A DNA stretch of 64,000 nucleotides, from NCBI GenBank assembly GCA_026125285.1, contig JAHCLO010000005.1, positions 124,001-188,000 of the forward strand. The letters run 5' to 3'. The notes beneath the pieces are model-generated. The model saw nothing but the letters and a program-made list of their open reading frames with translations, was not told where the DNA came from and did no database searches. Source of the stretch: Verrucomicrobiia bacterium. Its GTDB lineage: Bacteria; Verrucomicrobiota; Verrucomicrobiia; Limisphaerales; JADLHS01. Shown here one piece after another: positions 1 through 9,083 of this stretch; the stretch's first letter is position 1; each line of letters begins with the position of its first letter. The translations under genes were made by a program, and so were the position numbers.

Positions 1-78
1 ATCGGCGCGCTGACCGCCGCCGGTGTGTTTGGCGGCCTTCTCTGGCGACTCTTCCACCTCCTGAAAATGGGGCAATAG
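1..78 (+). CDS. C-terminal end of a membrane-associated protein (partial)
   Basis: Frame 1 is open from the first base to TAG at 76-78 and encodes 25 residues. They are rich in Gly, Ala and Leu (GVFGGLLWRLFHLLKMGQ) and look like a final transmembrane or amphipathic helix. The body of the gene is outside the window, so no family can be named. About 150 bases without a gene follow before the next start. Confidence 0.4.
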   Translation: MGALTAAGVFGGLLWRLFHLLKMGQ

Positions 79-227
79 CACGCGCCCGGGGCAGGTTTTG
101 GGGGCAGGGGGCGCCTGGGGATAAAATTTCTGTAAAACAGTGGTTTCTTTTGAAAGAATCCAGGCGCGGCTAACGAGTAGTAAGTAGTGCGAGGGTCGGC
201 GGGAAACTGTGGAACCGCTTCCCACGC

Positions 228-3200
228 ATGAAAAACGCAACACAAGCGTGCGACATGAAGACAAACACCGGCAACCGTAATGCGGATTCATGGCCTCTGG
301 TGTTCCAAGTGTGGCGAGTATTGACGGTCGCCATGCTGCTGGCTCACGGTGAGGCTTGCGCGGCCCTTCAACCGATCAGTCTTCGAGCGGGCGGTGCCGA
401 GCCGCCCGCCGGCGGGAATGGGGATTCGATGATGCCGGTCCTAAGTGCCGATGGACGCTATGTGCTGTTCGCCAGCACCGCGAATAACCTGCTGTTGACC
501 AGCAGCAACGCTCCGATTCCTGCGGCCTTTCCCGCCCGGCTCAACGTTTTTCTGCGCGACCGCACCCACGGCACCAACGCTCTGGTCAGCGTCAACCTCA
601 CGGGCGTGGCGGGAGGAAATGGCGACTCCCTCCCATCGGCCATCTCGACGAATGGTCAATTCGCACTCTTCGAAAGCCGCGCCAGCGATCTGGTCACGGG
701 CGACACCAACAACACGACCGATGTGTTCCTCCGCGATTTGGTCAATGAGACGACCACGCTGGTTGGCGTCAGCACGAATGGCGGGGTTGGCAATGGCGAC
801 TGCCGTGGCTCGGTAATGACGCCCGACGGTCGTTATGTGGCATTCGTCAGCGCCGCGAACAACCTTGTCCCGAATGACACGAACAATATCGCTGATGTAT
901 TTGTCCGCGATTTGCAGACCGGTGTGACCACGCTGGTCAGTGACGGGGCCAAGGCGCGACAGGTAAGCCCTCGACCGTCAAGCGCATCGGAGTTGCCGGT
1001 CATCACGCCCGACGGCCGCTACGTCGCCTTCCACAGCACCGCCACCAACCTCGTGCCCGCAGCCACGAATGCCGGCGACATTTTCATCCGCGATCTTGTC
1101 AGCGGCACGACAACCTGGGCCAGCGAAGGCGCGCGCGCGGCGGCGCAAGCGGCCCAACTCGGAACAAGCATCGTTTCCTATAACCACGCCCTCAGCGACG
1201 ATGGTCAGTTCGTCGCCTTCGCGGTCAGTCCCTGGCCGCCCTCCACCACAGCCAACCGCGGCCTGGTGCTGCGCTACAGTCAATCCAGCGGACTCGCCGA
1301 GGTGGTGCATACCAACGCCACGGTACATGCCGGCGCTCCCGAAGACATGCGGAGTCTGAATATGAGCGCGGATGGCCGGTTCATCGCATTTGTGGCGAAC
1401 ACCAACGACGCCAGCGGAAGAACCACGTGCGTTCTGGTCTGGGACGCGCAATCCGGCGCGACGAGTCTGGCCAGCGGGGGAACCGACGGCACCGTAACGA
1501 CAAACTCCATCTCTCAATGGCCGACGCTGGATCCGACCGGGCGATTCGTCGCCTTCCTCAGCAGCGCCACCAATCTAACGACCGACCCGCTGAACGGGGA
1601 ATACCACCTTTTTGTGCGCGACCTCCAGTCGAGCACGACGAGGCTCGTGGATGAAGACCGAAATGGCTTCGGCGCGGGTGTCAGTCCGGCAGCGGCGGCA
1701 CGATTGAGCGCCGATGGCCGGTTCGTGGCCTACGAGTGCTCCGATGCGAGTCTGGTAGAGCAGGATCGGAATCGCGCCACCGACATCTTTGTGCATGATC
1801 TCCGAACCAGCTTCAACGAACTGATTTCAGCCCGTCACCCGGACCTGCCAACGGTTACAGCCAACTCCCTTAGCAGCGTGTCCGTCTTTTCCGCCAGTGC
1901 GGACGGCTACCGGATCGCGTTCTCCAGCGAGGCGAACAACCTTGTGGCCAATGATACCAATCAATACCGGGACGTTTTTGTGCGGGACCTGCTGGCGGGC
2001 ACCAATCTGCTGGTGAGTGTCGCGGCCGATGGTCAATCGTCAGGAAACGGGCTTTCGTTTGATCCTGCCATCAGTGGTGATGGCCGTTACGTGGTGTTTG
2101 TTAGCAGCGCCTCGAACCTGGTCGGCAACGACACCAATAACATGCAGGACGTTTATGTCCGGGATTTGCAGAGTGGCACGACAATGCTGGTCAGTGTCAA
2201 CGCCAGCGGGACCGGTCCGGGCAATCAAGACTCGCACACGCCGACGATCAGCGCCGATGGCCGGTACGTTCTCTTTCTCAGTCGGGCGAACAACCTTGCC
2301 CCGGGAACATTCAGTAACGAAAACGCCTTCCTTCGGGACCTGCAATCCGGGGTCACTCATGCCGTGACGACGAGCGGCGCCCGTGTGCCAGTCATGAAAC
2401 CGGACGGACGATGGGTGGCGTTTGGCGGCCAAAGCGGAAGTGTGTTCGTTTGGGACTCAGAAACGGCCACGCGCGTTCATACCAATTCGGCCACTGGCCT
2501 GTCATCCTTGGCGATCAGCCCGAACGGAACACGGCTGGCATACATTTCCAGCAGCGGGTTGTCTGCGGTTGACCGGCTGGTGAACACGAACTGGGTGATT
2601 ACCTCAGGCTTCTTCGGTTCGCATCCTGGCCTGCGTTTCAGCGGTGACGAACGATTCTTGGCTTACACGACCACAGCGGCGAAGGTTCCGGCGGACATCA
2701 ACGGCACCTACGATGTTTACCTCTACGACTTCCAGACGGGCGATCATTTGCTGGTAAGCCACAGTGCCGACGGCACGGCGGCGCTGGGTGGGGTATCGGA
2801 TTGGCCGGACATCAGTGCCGATGGCCGCTTCGTTTCCTACCGCAGCGCCGCGACCAACCTTGTGCCCAACGACCTCAACGGCCTGCCGGACATCTTCCTC
2901 TACGACCGGCAGACCGGCATCAACACCCTGTTGAGCAAGCGCCGGTCTGGCGAATCAAGCGCGGATGGCCGCTCGCTGGCGCCCGTGTTTAGCGGTAACG
3001 GTCGGGTGCTCTTGTTCCAAAGCTGGGCTTCGGACCTGGCGGCTCAGGATTTCAACTCCACAAGCGACTTGTTCGCTTTCGGCCTTTTGTACGCCACCAT
3101 TGTCCCGGGTAACACCCCGAGCGAAGGTTCGACGATCAGTTGGCCGGCCTTTCCCGGACAAGCCTACCGCGTTCAATACAAAGACAATCTGGACGATGCC

Positions 3201-3308
3201 ACCTGGCTGGATGTCACGGGCACGGTGACGATCGTGAGCAACATGGCTTTCTTGACGGACCTTGCGCCAGCCGCGGGCCAGAGATTTTACCGCGTTATAA
3301 TTGATTGA
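228..3308 (+). CDS. Exported WD40/TolB-like beta-propeller repeat protein
   Basis: 1026 residues. The N-terminus has a hydrophobic signal-like stretch (VWRVLTVAMLLAHGEACA) before an Ala-rich cleavage region; ATG 255 is an equally good start. The body is a series of about 55-60-residue repeats with a core like SADGRYVAFVS followed by DVFVRDLQTGTT, as in TolB/WD40-like PD40 propellers. Many repeats carry an acidic DTNN loop. The last 65 residues (ISWPAFPGQAYRVQYKDNL ... QRFYRV) resemble a C-terminal module common on Verrucomicrobia secreted proteins. The role is unknown; a surface or periplasmic propeller is likely. Its TGA directly abuts the ATG of the prepilin gene, so the two are probably translated together. 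Confidence 0.8.
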   Translation: MKNATQACDMKTNTGNRNADSWPLVFQVWRVLTVAMLLAHGEACAALQPISLRAGGAEPPAGGNGDSMMPVLSADGRYVLFASTANNLLLTSSNAPIPAAFPARLNVFLRDRTHGTNALVSVNLTGVAGGNGDSLPSAISTNGQFALFESRASDLVTGDTNNTTDVFLRDLVNETTTLVGVSTNGGVGNGDCRGSVMTPDGRYVAFVSAANNLVPNDTNNIADVFVRDLQTGVTTLVSDGAKARQVSPRPSSASELPVITPDGRYVAFHSTATNLVPAATNAGDIFIRDLVSGTTTWASEGARAAAQAAQLGTSIVSYNHALSDDGQFVAFAVSPWPPSTTANRGLVLRYSQSSGLAEVVHTNATVHAGAPEDMRSLNMSADGRFIAFVANTNDASGRTTCVLVWDAQSGATSLASGGTDGTVTTNSISQWPTLDPTGRFVAFLSSATNLTTDPLNGEYHLFVRDLQSSTTRLVDEDRNGFGAGVSPAAAARLSADGRFVAYECSDASLVEQDRNRATDIFVHDLRTSFNELISARHPDLPTVTANSLSSVSVFSASADGYRIAFSSEANNLVANDTNQYRDVFVRDLLAGTNLLVSVAADGQSSGNGLSFDPAISGDGRYVVFVSSASNLVGNDTNNMQDVYVRDLQSGTTMLVSVNASGTGPGNQDSHTPTISADGRYVLFLSRANNLAPGTFSNENAFLRDLQSGVTHAVTTSGARVPVMKPDGRWVAFGGQSGSVFVWDSETATRVHTNSATGLSSLAISPNGTRLAYISSSGLSAVDRLVNTNWVITSGFFGSHPGLRFSGDERFLAYTTTAAKVPADINGTYDVYLYDFQTGDHLLVSHSADGTAALGGVSDWPDISADGRFVSYRSAATNLVPNDLNGLPDIFLYDRQTGINTLLSKRRSGESSADGRSLAPVFSGNGRVLLFQSWASDLAAQDFNSTSDLFAFGLLYATIVPGNTPSEGSTISWPAFPGQAYRVQYKDNLDDATWLDVTGTVTIVSNMAFLTDLAPAAGQRFYRVIID

Positions 3309-4190
3309 ATGACTCAACGCATCCCGACCATGAAACACAATGCTCCCACAGCCCAAACCGATGGCAGGACTTCGGCTGCTTTTACGTTTACCGAGTTGCT
3401 GGTGGTGGTTGGTGTGTTGGCAATGCTGGCGCTAACGATGATACCGGCGCTGGCCCGAAGCCAGCCCCATTCGAGAACGACCCTTTGCCAGCACAACTTG
3501 AGACAACTTGCCGTCGCGTGGCAGATGTATGCGGAAGACTACCACGGCCGAATCGTGTCGAATGTCCACGGAGGTTACATTCCTGCTCCGACTGAATTGG
3601 CAGGGTGGGTGACGGGCTGGCTGGACTGGAGCACGAGCAGCCAAAACACCAACGTCTCATTTTTGATTGAGGCACGATATTCCGCTCTGGCGTCGTACCT
3701 CCATCGGTCGTCAAATCTCTTCAAATGCCCCGCTGATCAGTATCTCAGCCCAGCACAAATGGCGCGGGGCTGGCACCAACGCGTTCGCAGCTACTCGGCC
3801 AACATCTACATCGGCGAGGGCAATGCAAGCACCGTTCCCACCAGTCCCATCTATAAACAGATCAGGAAAACCTCGGAATTTCTTTATCCGTCGCCAGCGC
3901 AATCATGGGTCTATTTGGAGGAGCATCCGGACAGCATCAACGACCCAGCTTTCTTCAGTCCGGACCAAACGACATGGATTGACTGGCCAGCGACGTATCA
4001 CAATGGAGCCGCGGGCTTGGCCTTTGCCGATGGGCATACAGAACTCCGCAAATGGAGGGGCTCGCTGGCTACCGGCCCAGCCACCCGCGTCACCTACATG
4101 TTTTCCCTGCTCCCTCCGGTTCCCGCCGGCGATCAAGACATCTCCTGGATGTCCTATCGCACGCCGCGAATCTCGGCGCTGTCCTACTAA
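3309..4190 (+). CDS. Type II secretion/type IV pilin-like prepilin, H-X9-DG family
   Basis: 293 residues. A prepilin cleavage/methylation site, AFTFTELLVVVGVLAMLAL, lies near residue 25: the cut would fall after Ala, leaving Phe+1 and Glu+5, followed by one hydrophobic helix. The next stretch (QHNLRQLAVAWQMYAEDYHG) and the C-terminal H-N-G-A-A-G-L-A-F-A-D-G match the H-X9-DG pseudopilins that are abundant in Planctomycetes and Verrucomicrobia. ATG 3330 is an alternative start. The gene begins at the base after the stop of the propeller gene. It is probably membrane-anchored and exposed outside; its partner is unknown. Confidence 0.85.
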   Translation: MTQRIPTMKHNAPTAQTDGRTSAAFTFTELLVVVGVLAMLALTMIPALARSQPHSRTTLCQHNLRQLAVAWQMYAEDYHGRIVSNVHGGYIPAPTELAGWVTGWLDWSTSSQNTNVSFLIEARYSALASYLHRSSNLFKCPADQYLSPAQMARGWHQRVRSYSANIYIGEGNASTVPTSPIYKQIRKTSEFLYPSPAQSWVYLEEHPDSINDPAFFSPDQTTWIDWPATYHNGAAGLAFADGHTELRKWRGSLATGPATRVTYMFSLLPPVPAGDQDISWMSYRTPRISALSY

Positions 4191-4343
4191 CGGCGTCACA
4201 AACATTTCCCACTATGGTAGGGCGTCCCACAGGAGGTGACGAAACTTCTTTGTCGCGGTACGAGCTCTCGTTCTCCTTCGGGCGCGGTGGAAACTCATTG
4301 GAAGGGCTTGAAGGTCGCGGGCCATTTGCAGAAACTCGGACGC

Positions 4344-5495
4344 ATGGCCGACAACTCGAACTTGCGCGATCCTTTCCGCGACGCCCGCCGGAAGGACGGT
4401 GTCCTGCAATGCCCATTTCAGGGTGAATCCATCCCCATGATCCTGCGTCACGCCGACGTGCGCGAGGCGGCAAAGGATTGGAAGACGTACAGTTCGGACG
4501 CGCCGTTCCGGGTGCCGATTCCATCGGAGGAGGAGGTTCGGACCATGCGCCAGTTGCCCATCGAGACCAACCCGCCCGAGCACACCGAGTATCGCGCCAT
4601 CGTCGAGCCGTTTTTTCAGCGCGCCAAGCAGCCGGACGTGATCGCGAAGGTGGCAGCGTTGATCGGGGACATGCTCTCGCAGGCGCTCCAGCGCGAGTCC
4701 ATCGAGATCGTGAGCGAATTCGCGTTGCCGGTGCAATCGCGCGCGTTGACCTACCTGCTGAACGTGCCGGAGTCCGAGGCGGACACCTGGATCGGCTGGG
4801 GCATCCACGTCTTCAAGGTCACCGGCGGCGAGTTCAAAAAGGGCATCGTGCTGGAAGACTATCTGCACGCGCAGTTCGACCGGGCCGAGGCGAATCCGGG
4901 TGAGGACTTGTTCAGCGCGCTGACGCAGGCCACGTATCGCGGACGCCGGCTCACGCGCGAGGAAATGATGGGTTTTGGCAACCTCGTCTTCGCCGGCGGT
5001 CGCGACACGATCATCCACAGCATTTCCTCCGTCATCGCCCACCTGGGCCGGAATCCCGCCGACTTCGAGTACTTGCGCGAGGATCCCCGGAGGATCGTCC
5101 TCGCGGGCGAGGAAATTTTCCGCGTCTTCATGCCCTTGACCCACATTGGCCGCGTGTGTCCGGCGGACACCAACGTTCACGGCGTGCCGGTGATAGCGGG
5201 TGGGCGGGTGTCGCTGGCCTGGTCCTCGGCAAACTTCGATGAGACCGTGTTCGACGCGCCGGAGCAAATCCGTCTGGATCGGAAACCAAACCCGCACCTC
5301 TCCTTCGGCTTCGGGTCGCATCTTTGCCTCGGCGCGGCGCACGCGCGGCTGATCGTGCGGAGTCTGCTGGAAGCCCTGATCAAACGCGTCGCGGCAATTA
5401 ATGTGATCGAGGCCCGGGAGCACATTGAGCACGAGGCGCGCTACGAGCGTTGGAACGGATACGATTCGCTGACGGTGGCGTTCCGGCCGCGCTGA
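4344..5495 (+). CDS. Cytochrome P450
   Basis: 383 residues from ATG 4344. The frame is open back to GTG 4236, but those 36 residues do not look like P450. Haem-binding loop FGFGSHLCLG with Cys328; I-helix motif FAGGRDT; K-helix E-x-x-R as EEIFR. These three together define the family. The N-terminus (CPFQGESIPMILRHADVREA) resembles soluble bacterial class I P450s. Such enzymes need a ferredoxin and reductase, and none is adjacent; the nearest [2Fe-2S] protein is 11 kb away. Substrate unknown. The gene stands alone between the prepilin gene and a repeat-rich spacer. Confidence 0.92.
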   Translation: MADNSNLRDPFRDARRKDGVLQCPFQGESIPMILRHADVREAAKDWKTYSSDAPFRVPIPSEEEVRTMRQLPIETNPPEHTEYRAIVEPFFQRAKQPDVIAKVAALIGDMLSQALQRESIEIVSEFALPVQSRALTYLLNVPESEADTWIGWGIHVFKVTGGEFKKGIVLEDYLHAQFDRAEANPGEDLFSALTQATYRGRRLTREEMMGFGNLVFAGGRDTIIHSISSVIAHLGRNPADFEYLREDPRRIVLAGEEIFRVFMPLTHIGRVCPADTNVHGVPVIAGGRVSLAWSSANFDETVFDAPEQIRLDRKPNPHLSFGFGSHLCLGAAHARLIVRSLLEALIKRVAAINVIEAREHIEHEARYERWNGYDSLTVAFRPR

Positions 5496-5749
5496 AACGC
5501 CACGCGCCTGATGGTTCTTCACTCGTCAGGATCACAACCGCCATTGTGGTGAGTGACCGGCAACCATTTCAGTGAGAGCTCGGCGGCTGTTGGGCGGGAC
5601 TTTCGGCTTCAACCTTTCGTCGCGGCGGTAAGCAACGTTCACAGAGTTTGATCCTGCTCACCTCTCGAAGATTTCGTTACACCATGACCCAGCTTCGCAC
5701 AAGAATGGCAAGAGCCTCAATGGTCAGCCCTGTCCATGAACCTCTCAAT

Positions 5750-5855
5750 GTAGGGCGGACATTCCTGTCCGCCGGTGGGGGCGACTTTCCAGTCGCCCGT
5801 TGGCACCCCAGACTGGAAAGTCCGGGGAACCGGCAGGCTGAAAAGCCTGCCCCAC
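5750..5855. repeat. Compound palindrome block
   Basis: Several short hairpins in a row: GGCGGACATTCCTGTCCGCC (5754-5773), GCGACTTTCCAGTCGC (5781-5796), a partial GACTGGAAAGTC unit (5811-5822) and GGCAGGCTGAAAAGCCTGCC (5832-5851). The outer ends GTAGGGC and GCCCCAC are only roughly complementary. The GCGGACA/TGTCCGC core is shared with the element at 15917-15984. Confidence 0.75.
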
Positions 5856-5921
5856 ATCAGGTTCATGGTCCCAATGCATGCTTCAACAAAAGAAAGGAGT
5901 CTCCCCAGGAACCCTGCGCCC

Positions 5922-5992
5922 GTAGCCGACAACGCGAGGAGGTGGACAACGTTACAGTTCAGAGGAATCCGCCTCCTCACGTCAGCGGCTAC
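5922..5992 (-). repeat. Palindromic element family A, copy 1
   Basis: Arms GTAGCCGACAACGCGAGGAG... and ...CTCCTCACGTCAGCGGCTAC around a 21-base loop. The loop is the reverse complement of the loop of the copy at 38306-38376 with a few substitutions. Similarity continues on its right side (GGTTCGGGGGGCAAAG) to about 6060, so the two are inverted copies of one longer repeat. Confidence 0.8.
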
Positions 5993-6132
5993 GGTTCGGG
6001 GGGCAAAGCGCGAATCGGGATTCGGCGAAGTCTCTCCCAGCGGAAGAGGGATTAAGGGTGAGGGAGATATATGTGTGGCGTGGTTGCTATTCGTCGGAAG
6101 GGCAGATACCCTCAAGCCGAAACACTGCTCGC

Positions 6133-6318
6133 ATGAAGATCACCGACGACTACAAAGCCAAATACCGGCTCTGGGCGGAGAATCCCCGGGTTCTGCCCGC
6201 TTCGGTGGTGGTGAGAATTCCACGATTCAAGAGCCAACGATTCTCCTCGCACACGGAGATGAACGTTTGGAAGCGGTCAGTGTTGCGGGAACTGGCGCGG
6301 TCCGCACCCGGCAAATGA
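6133..6318 (+). CDS. Small protein of unknown function upstream of nucleotidyltransferase
   Basis: 61 residues from ATG 6133 (MKITDDYKAKYRLW). It is basic, with no transmembrane segment. The region PASVVVRIPRFKSQRFS could be a DNA- or RNA-contacting strand, which is a guess. Its TGA (6316-6318) is followed directly by the ATG of the nucleotidyltransferase gene, so the two are coupled. Small partner genes of this kind often accompany nucleotidyltransferase-type toxins as antitoxin or MNT/HEPN-like partners. I do not recognise a family. Confidence 0.55.
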   Translation: MKITDDYKAKYRLWAENPRVLPASVVVRIPRFKSQRFSSHTEMNVWKRSVLRELARSAPGK

Positions 6319-6771
6319 ATGAATGAACTGCTACAGGAGTTCAATCGGGCCGGCATCCGCTACCTCTTGGTTGGTGGTCAAGCGATGCGGCTCACTGGAA
6401 TGCCGCGATTCTCGATGGATTGGGATTTCTTCATCCCCCCGCGTGACGGCGAGAATTTCGCCCGGTTGAACCGCCTCTTGGAAGCCGAACTCGACATGCC
6501 ACTCATCCCTCTTGGACCCGGAGGAGAGAATTTCATCCAAACCTATCAAACCCGGTGGGGGGTCATCCAATTTCATCTCGGGCTGCCCGGCGTTCCGCGT
6601 TTTGATGAAGCCGAGCGATGTGCGGTGCTCCGCAACACGGAGGACGGGACATCGGTCAGGTGTCTTTCGGGGATTCACTTGCTCGCTTCCAAGCAAGCGG
6701 CCAATCGTCCTCAGGACCAAGCCGACATCGAGTTTCTGATGGAATTGCAGCGGCTTGGAAAGCTGGCGTGA
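6319..6771 (+). CDS. Nucleotidyltransferase-fold protein (AbiEii/DUF6036-like)
   Basis: 150 residues. The N-terminal half has the minimal nucleotidyltransferase signature: a YLLVGGQAM strand-turn, then S-M-D-W-D-F, equivalent to the G-G ... S/T-x-D-x-D metal-binding pattern. A later IHLLASKQAANRPQDQADIE segment resembles the K-x-x-x-x-R-x-K-D-x-x-D stretch found in AbiEii/DUF6036-type proteins. It may be a toxin that transfers nucleotides to RNA or protein, or a housekeeping enzyme. ATG 6319 follows the stop of the 61-residue gene with no gap; ATG 6323 is out of frame. Confidence 0.7.
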   Translation: MNELLQEFNRAGIRYLLVGGQAMRLTGMPRFSMDWDFFIPPRDGENFARLNRLLEAELDMPLIPLGPGGENFIQTYQTRWGVIQFHLGLPGVPRFDEAERCAVLRNTEDGTSVRCLSGIHLLASKQAANRPQDQADIEFLMELQRLGKLA

Positions 6772-6807
6772 CTGAATCATCCCAGGCTGCTTAAATCTTC
6801 CCACGTT

Positions 6808-8268
6808 ATGGAATACGAAGCGGTCATCGGCCTGGAAACCCACGTCCAGCTCAAGACGAAATCCAAGATGTGGTGCGGCTGCGCCAATGCGTTTGGCGCC
6901 GAGCCGAACACCAACGTTTGTCCGGTTTGCCTGGGCCTGCCCGGCGTGTTGCCTGTGCCGAACGAGGAGGCATTGCGGCTGACGGTGCTGACCGGCTACC
7001 TGCTCAACTGCGAGATTCCCCGCTTCGCCAAGTTCGACCGGAAGAGTTATTTCTATCCGGACATGCCAAAGAATTACCAGATTACCCAATACGACCGGCC
7101 CAGCACGGCGAATGGTTTCGTGGAGTTCGAGTTCGGCGACGGCACAACGAAGGTCCACATCACCCGCGCGCACCTTGAGGAGGACGTGGGCAAGAGTTTC
7201 CATTTCGAGCGGAACAGTGGATTGGATTTCAACCGCGCCGGCGTGCCGCTCATGGAAATCGTTTCCGAACCGGACATCACCAGCGCGGACATGGCCTACG
7301 AGTATCTGAATGCGCTCAAGGAAATCCTCGTGCAAGGCGGCGTGAGCGATTGCGACATGGAAAAGGGGATGGTCCGCTGCGACGTGAACGTGAGCGTGCG
7401 GCCCAAGGGCAGCCAGGAACTCGGCGCGAAGATTGAGATCAAAAACATGAACAGCTTCTCCGGCGTGCGCCGCGCGCTCGAATATGAAATCCCGCGCCAG
7501 ATCGAAGTGCTAAAGTCTGGTGGCAAGCTGGTTCAATCCACGCGCCGGTGGGACGACGTCACCGGCATCACCGAGGAAATGCGCACAAAAGAGGACGCGC
7601 ACGATTACCGCTATTTCCCAGACCCGGACCTAATGCCGCTGGCGCCGGACGACGCCTGGCTGGCCGCAGTGAAGTCGCGCATGGTGGAATTGCCCCTGGC
7701 GCGCAAGCAACGCTTCATGCGGGATTACTCACTGACCAAAGATCAAGCGGAGAGTTTTAAGCTGGACGTTGAGGCGGGCAACTTTTTCGAGCAAGCGGCG
7801 GCTCTTGTCTTGGCCAAGAATCTTTCGGAAGATTGGAGAAGTCGCGAGCTCCGGGGAGTAGCGAACAGCGTGATTCAACAGTGGCGACCGCGCCTGCAAG
7901 CGAAAAATCTGTCGTGGGCAGACACGATTCCAGGGCTTTCGTCTCTTGTTGGAGTCACCATCCCATTTGTGAGGGGCGAGATTAACTCTGGTTCATATCA
8001 ACAGGTCGTCGCTGAGATGTTTGAGTCTGGACGACGCGACCCGGAAGCAATCATTTCTGAGAAAGGGCTTAAACAAGTCAGCGATACCGGCGCGATAGAA
8101 CAATTTTGCGATGAAGTCATCGCCGCGCATCCCGGCCCCGCGCACGATTTCCAATCCGGCAAATCCGCCGCGCTGAATTTTCTCAAAGGCCAGGTGATGA
8201 AGATGAGCAAGGGCAAGGCAAATCCCGCGCTCGTCGGCGAAATTCTGGAGCGGAAGTTGAACGCCTGA
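6808..8268 (+). CDS. gatB: Aspartyl/glutamyl-tRNA(Asn/Gln) amidotransferase subunit B
   Basis: 486 residues, the usual length. The N-terminal kinase-like domain starts EAVIGLETHVQLKTKSKMWC and contains CVPVC-type cysteines (NVCPVCLGLPG) that bind zinc. MEIVSEPD and the basic EIKNMNSFSGVRRALEYE segment are typical. The C-terminal tail (KANPALVGEILERKL) is the GatB/YqeY tRNA-binding domain. With GatA and GatC, not in the window, it amidates Glu-tRNA(Gln) and/or Asp-tRNA(Asn). The linker around 7800-8010 is less conserved than usual and more AT-rich than its surroundings, but the frame is intact. It starts 36 bases after the nucleotidyltransferase gene. Confidence 0.97.
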   Translation: MEYEAVIGLETHVQLKTKSKMWCGCANAFGAEPNTNVCPVCLGLPGVLPVPNEEALRLTVLTGYLLNCEIPRFAKFDRKSYFYPDMPKNYQITQYDRPSTANGFVEFEFGDGTTKVHITRAHLEEDVGKSFHFERNSGLDFNRAGVPLMEIVSEPDITSADMAYEYLNALKEILVQGGVSDCDMEKGMVRCDVNVSVRPKGSQELGAKIEIKNMNSFSGVRRALEYEIPRQIEVLKSGGKLVQSTRRWDDVTGITEEMRTKEDAHDYRYFPDPDLMPLAPDDAWLAAVKSRMVELPLARKQRFMRDYSLTKDQAESFKLDVEAGNFFEQAAALVLAKNLSEDWRSRELRGVANSVIQQWRPRLQAKNLSWADTIPGLSSLVGVTIPFVRGEINSGSYQQVVAEMFESGRRDPEAIISEKGLKQVSDTGAIEQFCDEVIAAHPGPAHDFQSGKSAALNFLKGQVMKMSKGKANPALVGEILERKLNA

Positions 8269-8282
8269 GGAAAGACGCGGCC

Positions 8283-9059
8283 ATGTTTGATGCGGAAGTC
8301 AGATTCGTTGCAACGCGCAGCAGCCTGACGCAAAAATTAGTCGAGGAGTTATGGCTCTACGCACACGCCCTCTGTCGGAACGGCCAGATTGCTGATGATT
8401 ACTCGGTTTCTCGCCAAGCGAGAAGAGTCCGCTTGCTTTGCATTCTTCCGGAAAGGGGCTCACTGGAAGGCATGTTCCACGACAAGCGGAGCCGCGCCTT
8501 GTTGCGAAGCATCGGAAAACTGATAACGAGGCCGCCGACCAAGAGCATCACGGGTGAGGCTGCGGACACGCCTCCATCGTGTTCATGCCGCCGCCGTTCT
8601 TGCTTGCACCTTTTCACACACATGTTCGACGACTCCTCTCCGCTGGCGTGTGGGAACTGCAGTCAGCCAGTTCCGCTTTACCGCTTACATCGCTTGGACG
8701 TGAGATCTCGCGAAGCGCTTCTCGGCTGGCAATCTGACTATCAAGCATGTGATCGGCTGTTTATCAGCAGTGGCTTCGGGGAAATGTGGGCTTATCGCCA
8801 AATGTCACGCCTTGACAGCGGTTTGACAATGGATGGGCGTGAGTTGTGCGCTGCGGTAGAAGCCAAAGTCCGCGTCCCGGTGTTCTACTACCTGCACAAA
8901 TACTGGGGACGAAGCAACGAGATGGAGTGCAAGCGGCTTTGCCCAAGTTGTGGCAAATCGTGGCTCTTGTCAGAACCTATTGGAATCTTCGACTTCAAAT
9001 GCGATGCCTGCCGTCTTCTGTCTAGCAAGGCCGTGGACTTTCCCAGCAACGCAAACTGA
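8283..9059 (+). CDS. Zn-ribbon protein, DUF2310-like
   Basis: 258 residues. Two zinc-binding pairs: CGNC around residue 122 and CPSC ... CDAC in the last 50 residues (ECKRLCPSCGKSW ... FDFKCDACRLLSS). The central WQSDYQACDRLFI and FGEMWAYRQMSRLDS and the late FYYLHKYWGR agree with my recollection of DUF2310, described as Zn-ribbon and possibly nucleic-acid-binding. The gene begins 14 bases after gatB and is probably cotranscribed with it. Function unknown. Confidence 0.7.
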   Translation: MFDAEVRFVATRSSLTQKLVEELWLYAHALCRNGQIADDYSVSRQARRVRLLCILPERGSLEGMFHDKRSRALLRSIGKLITRPPTKSITGEAADTPPSCSCRRRSCLHLFTHMFDDSSPLACGNCSQPVPLYRLHRLDVRSREALLGWQSDYQACDRLFISSGFGEMWAYRQMSRLDSGLTMDGRELCAAVEAKVRVPVFYYLHKYWGRSNEMECKRLCPSCGKSWLLSEPIGIFDFKCDACRLLSSKAVDFPSNAN

Positions 9060-9083
9060 AGTCGAATCTCTGAGCCAGCAACT

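Larger units (their letters stand above)
5496..6132 (+). other. Intergenic spacer with palindromic repeats
   Basis: No credible gene is seen. The stretch holds a compound palindrome block (5750-5855) and one copy of the family A palindromic element with a conserved 3' tail (5922 to about 6060), listed separately. Open frames here are translations of these repeats. Confidence 0.7.

Noticed and set aside
5643..5661. AGAGTTTGATCCTG..., like the start of 16S rRNA
   Set aside because: The match ends after 14 bases and no rRNA sequence follows.
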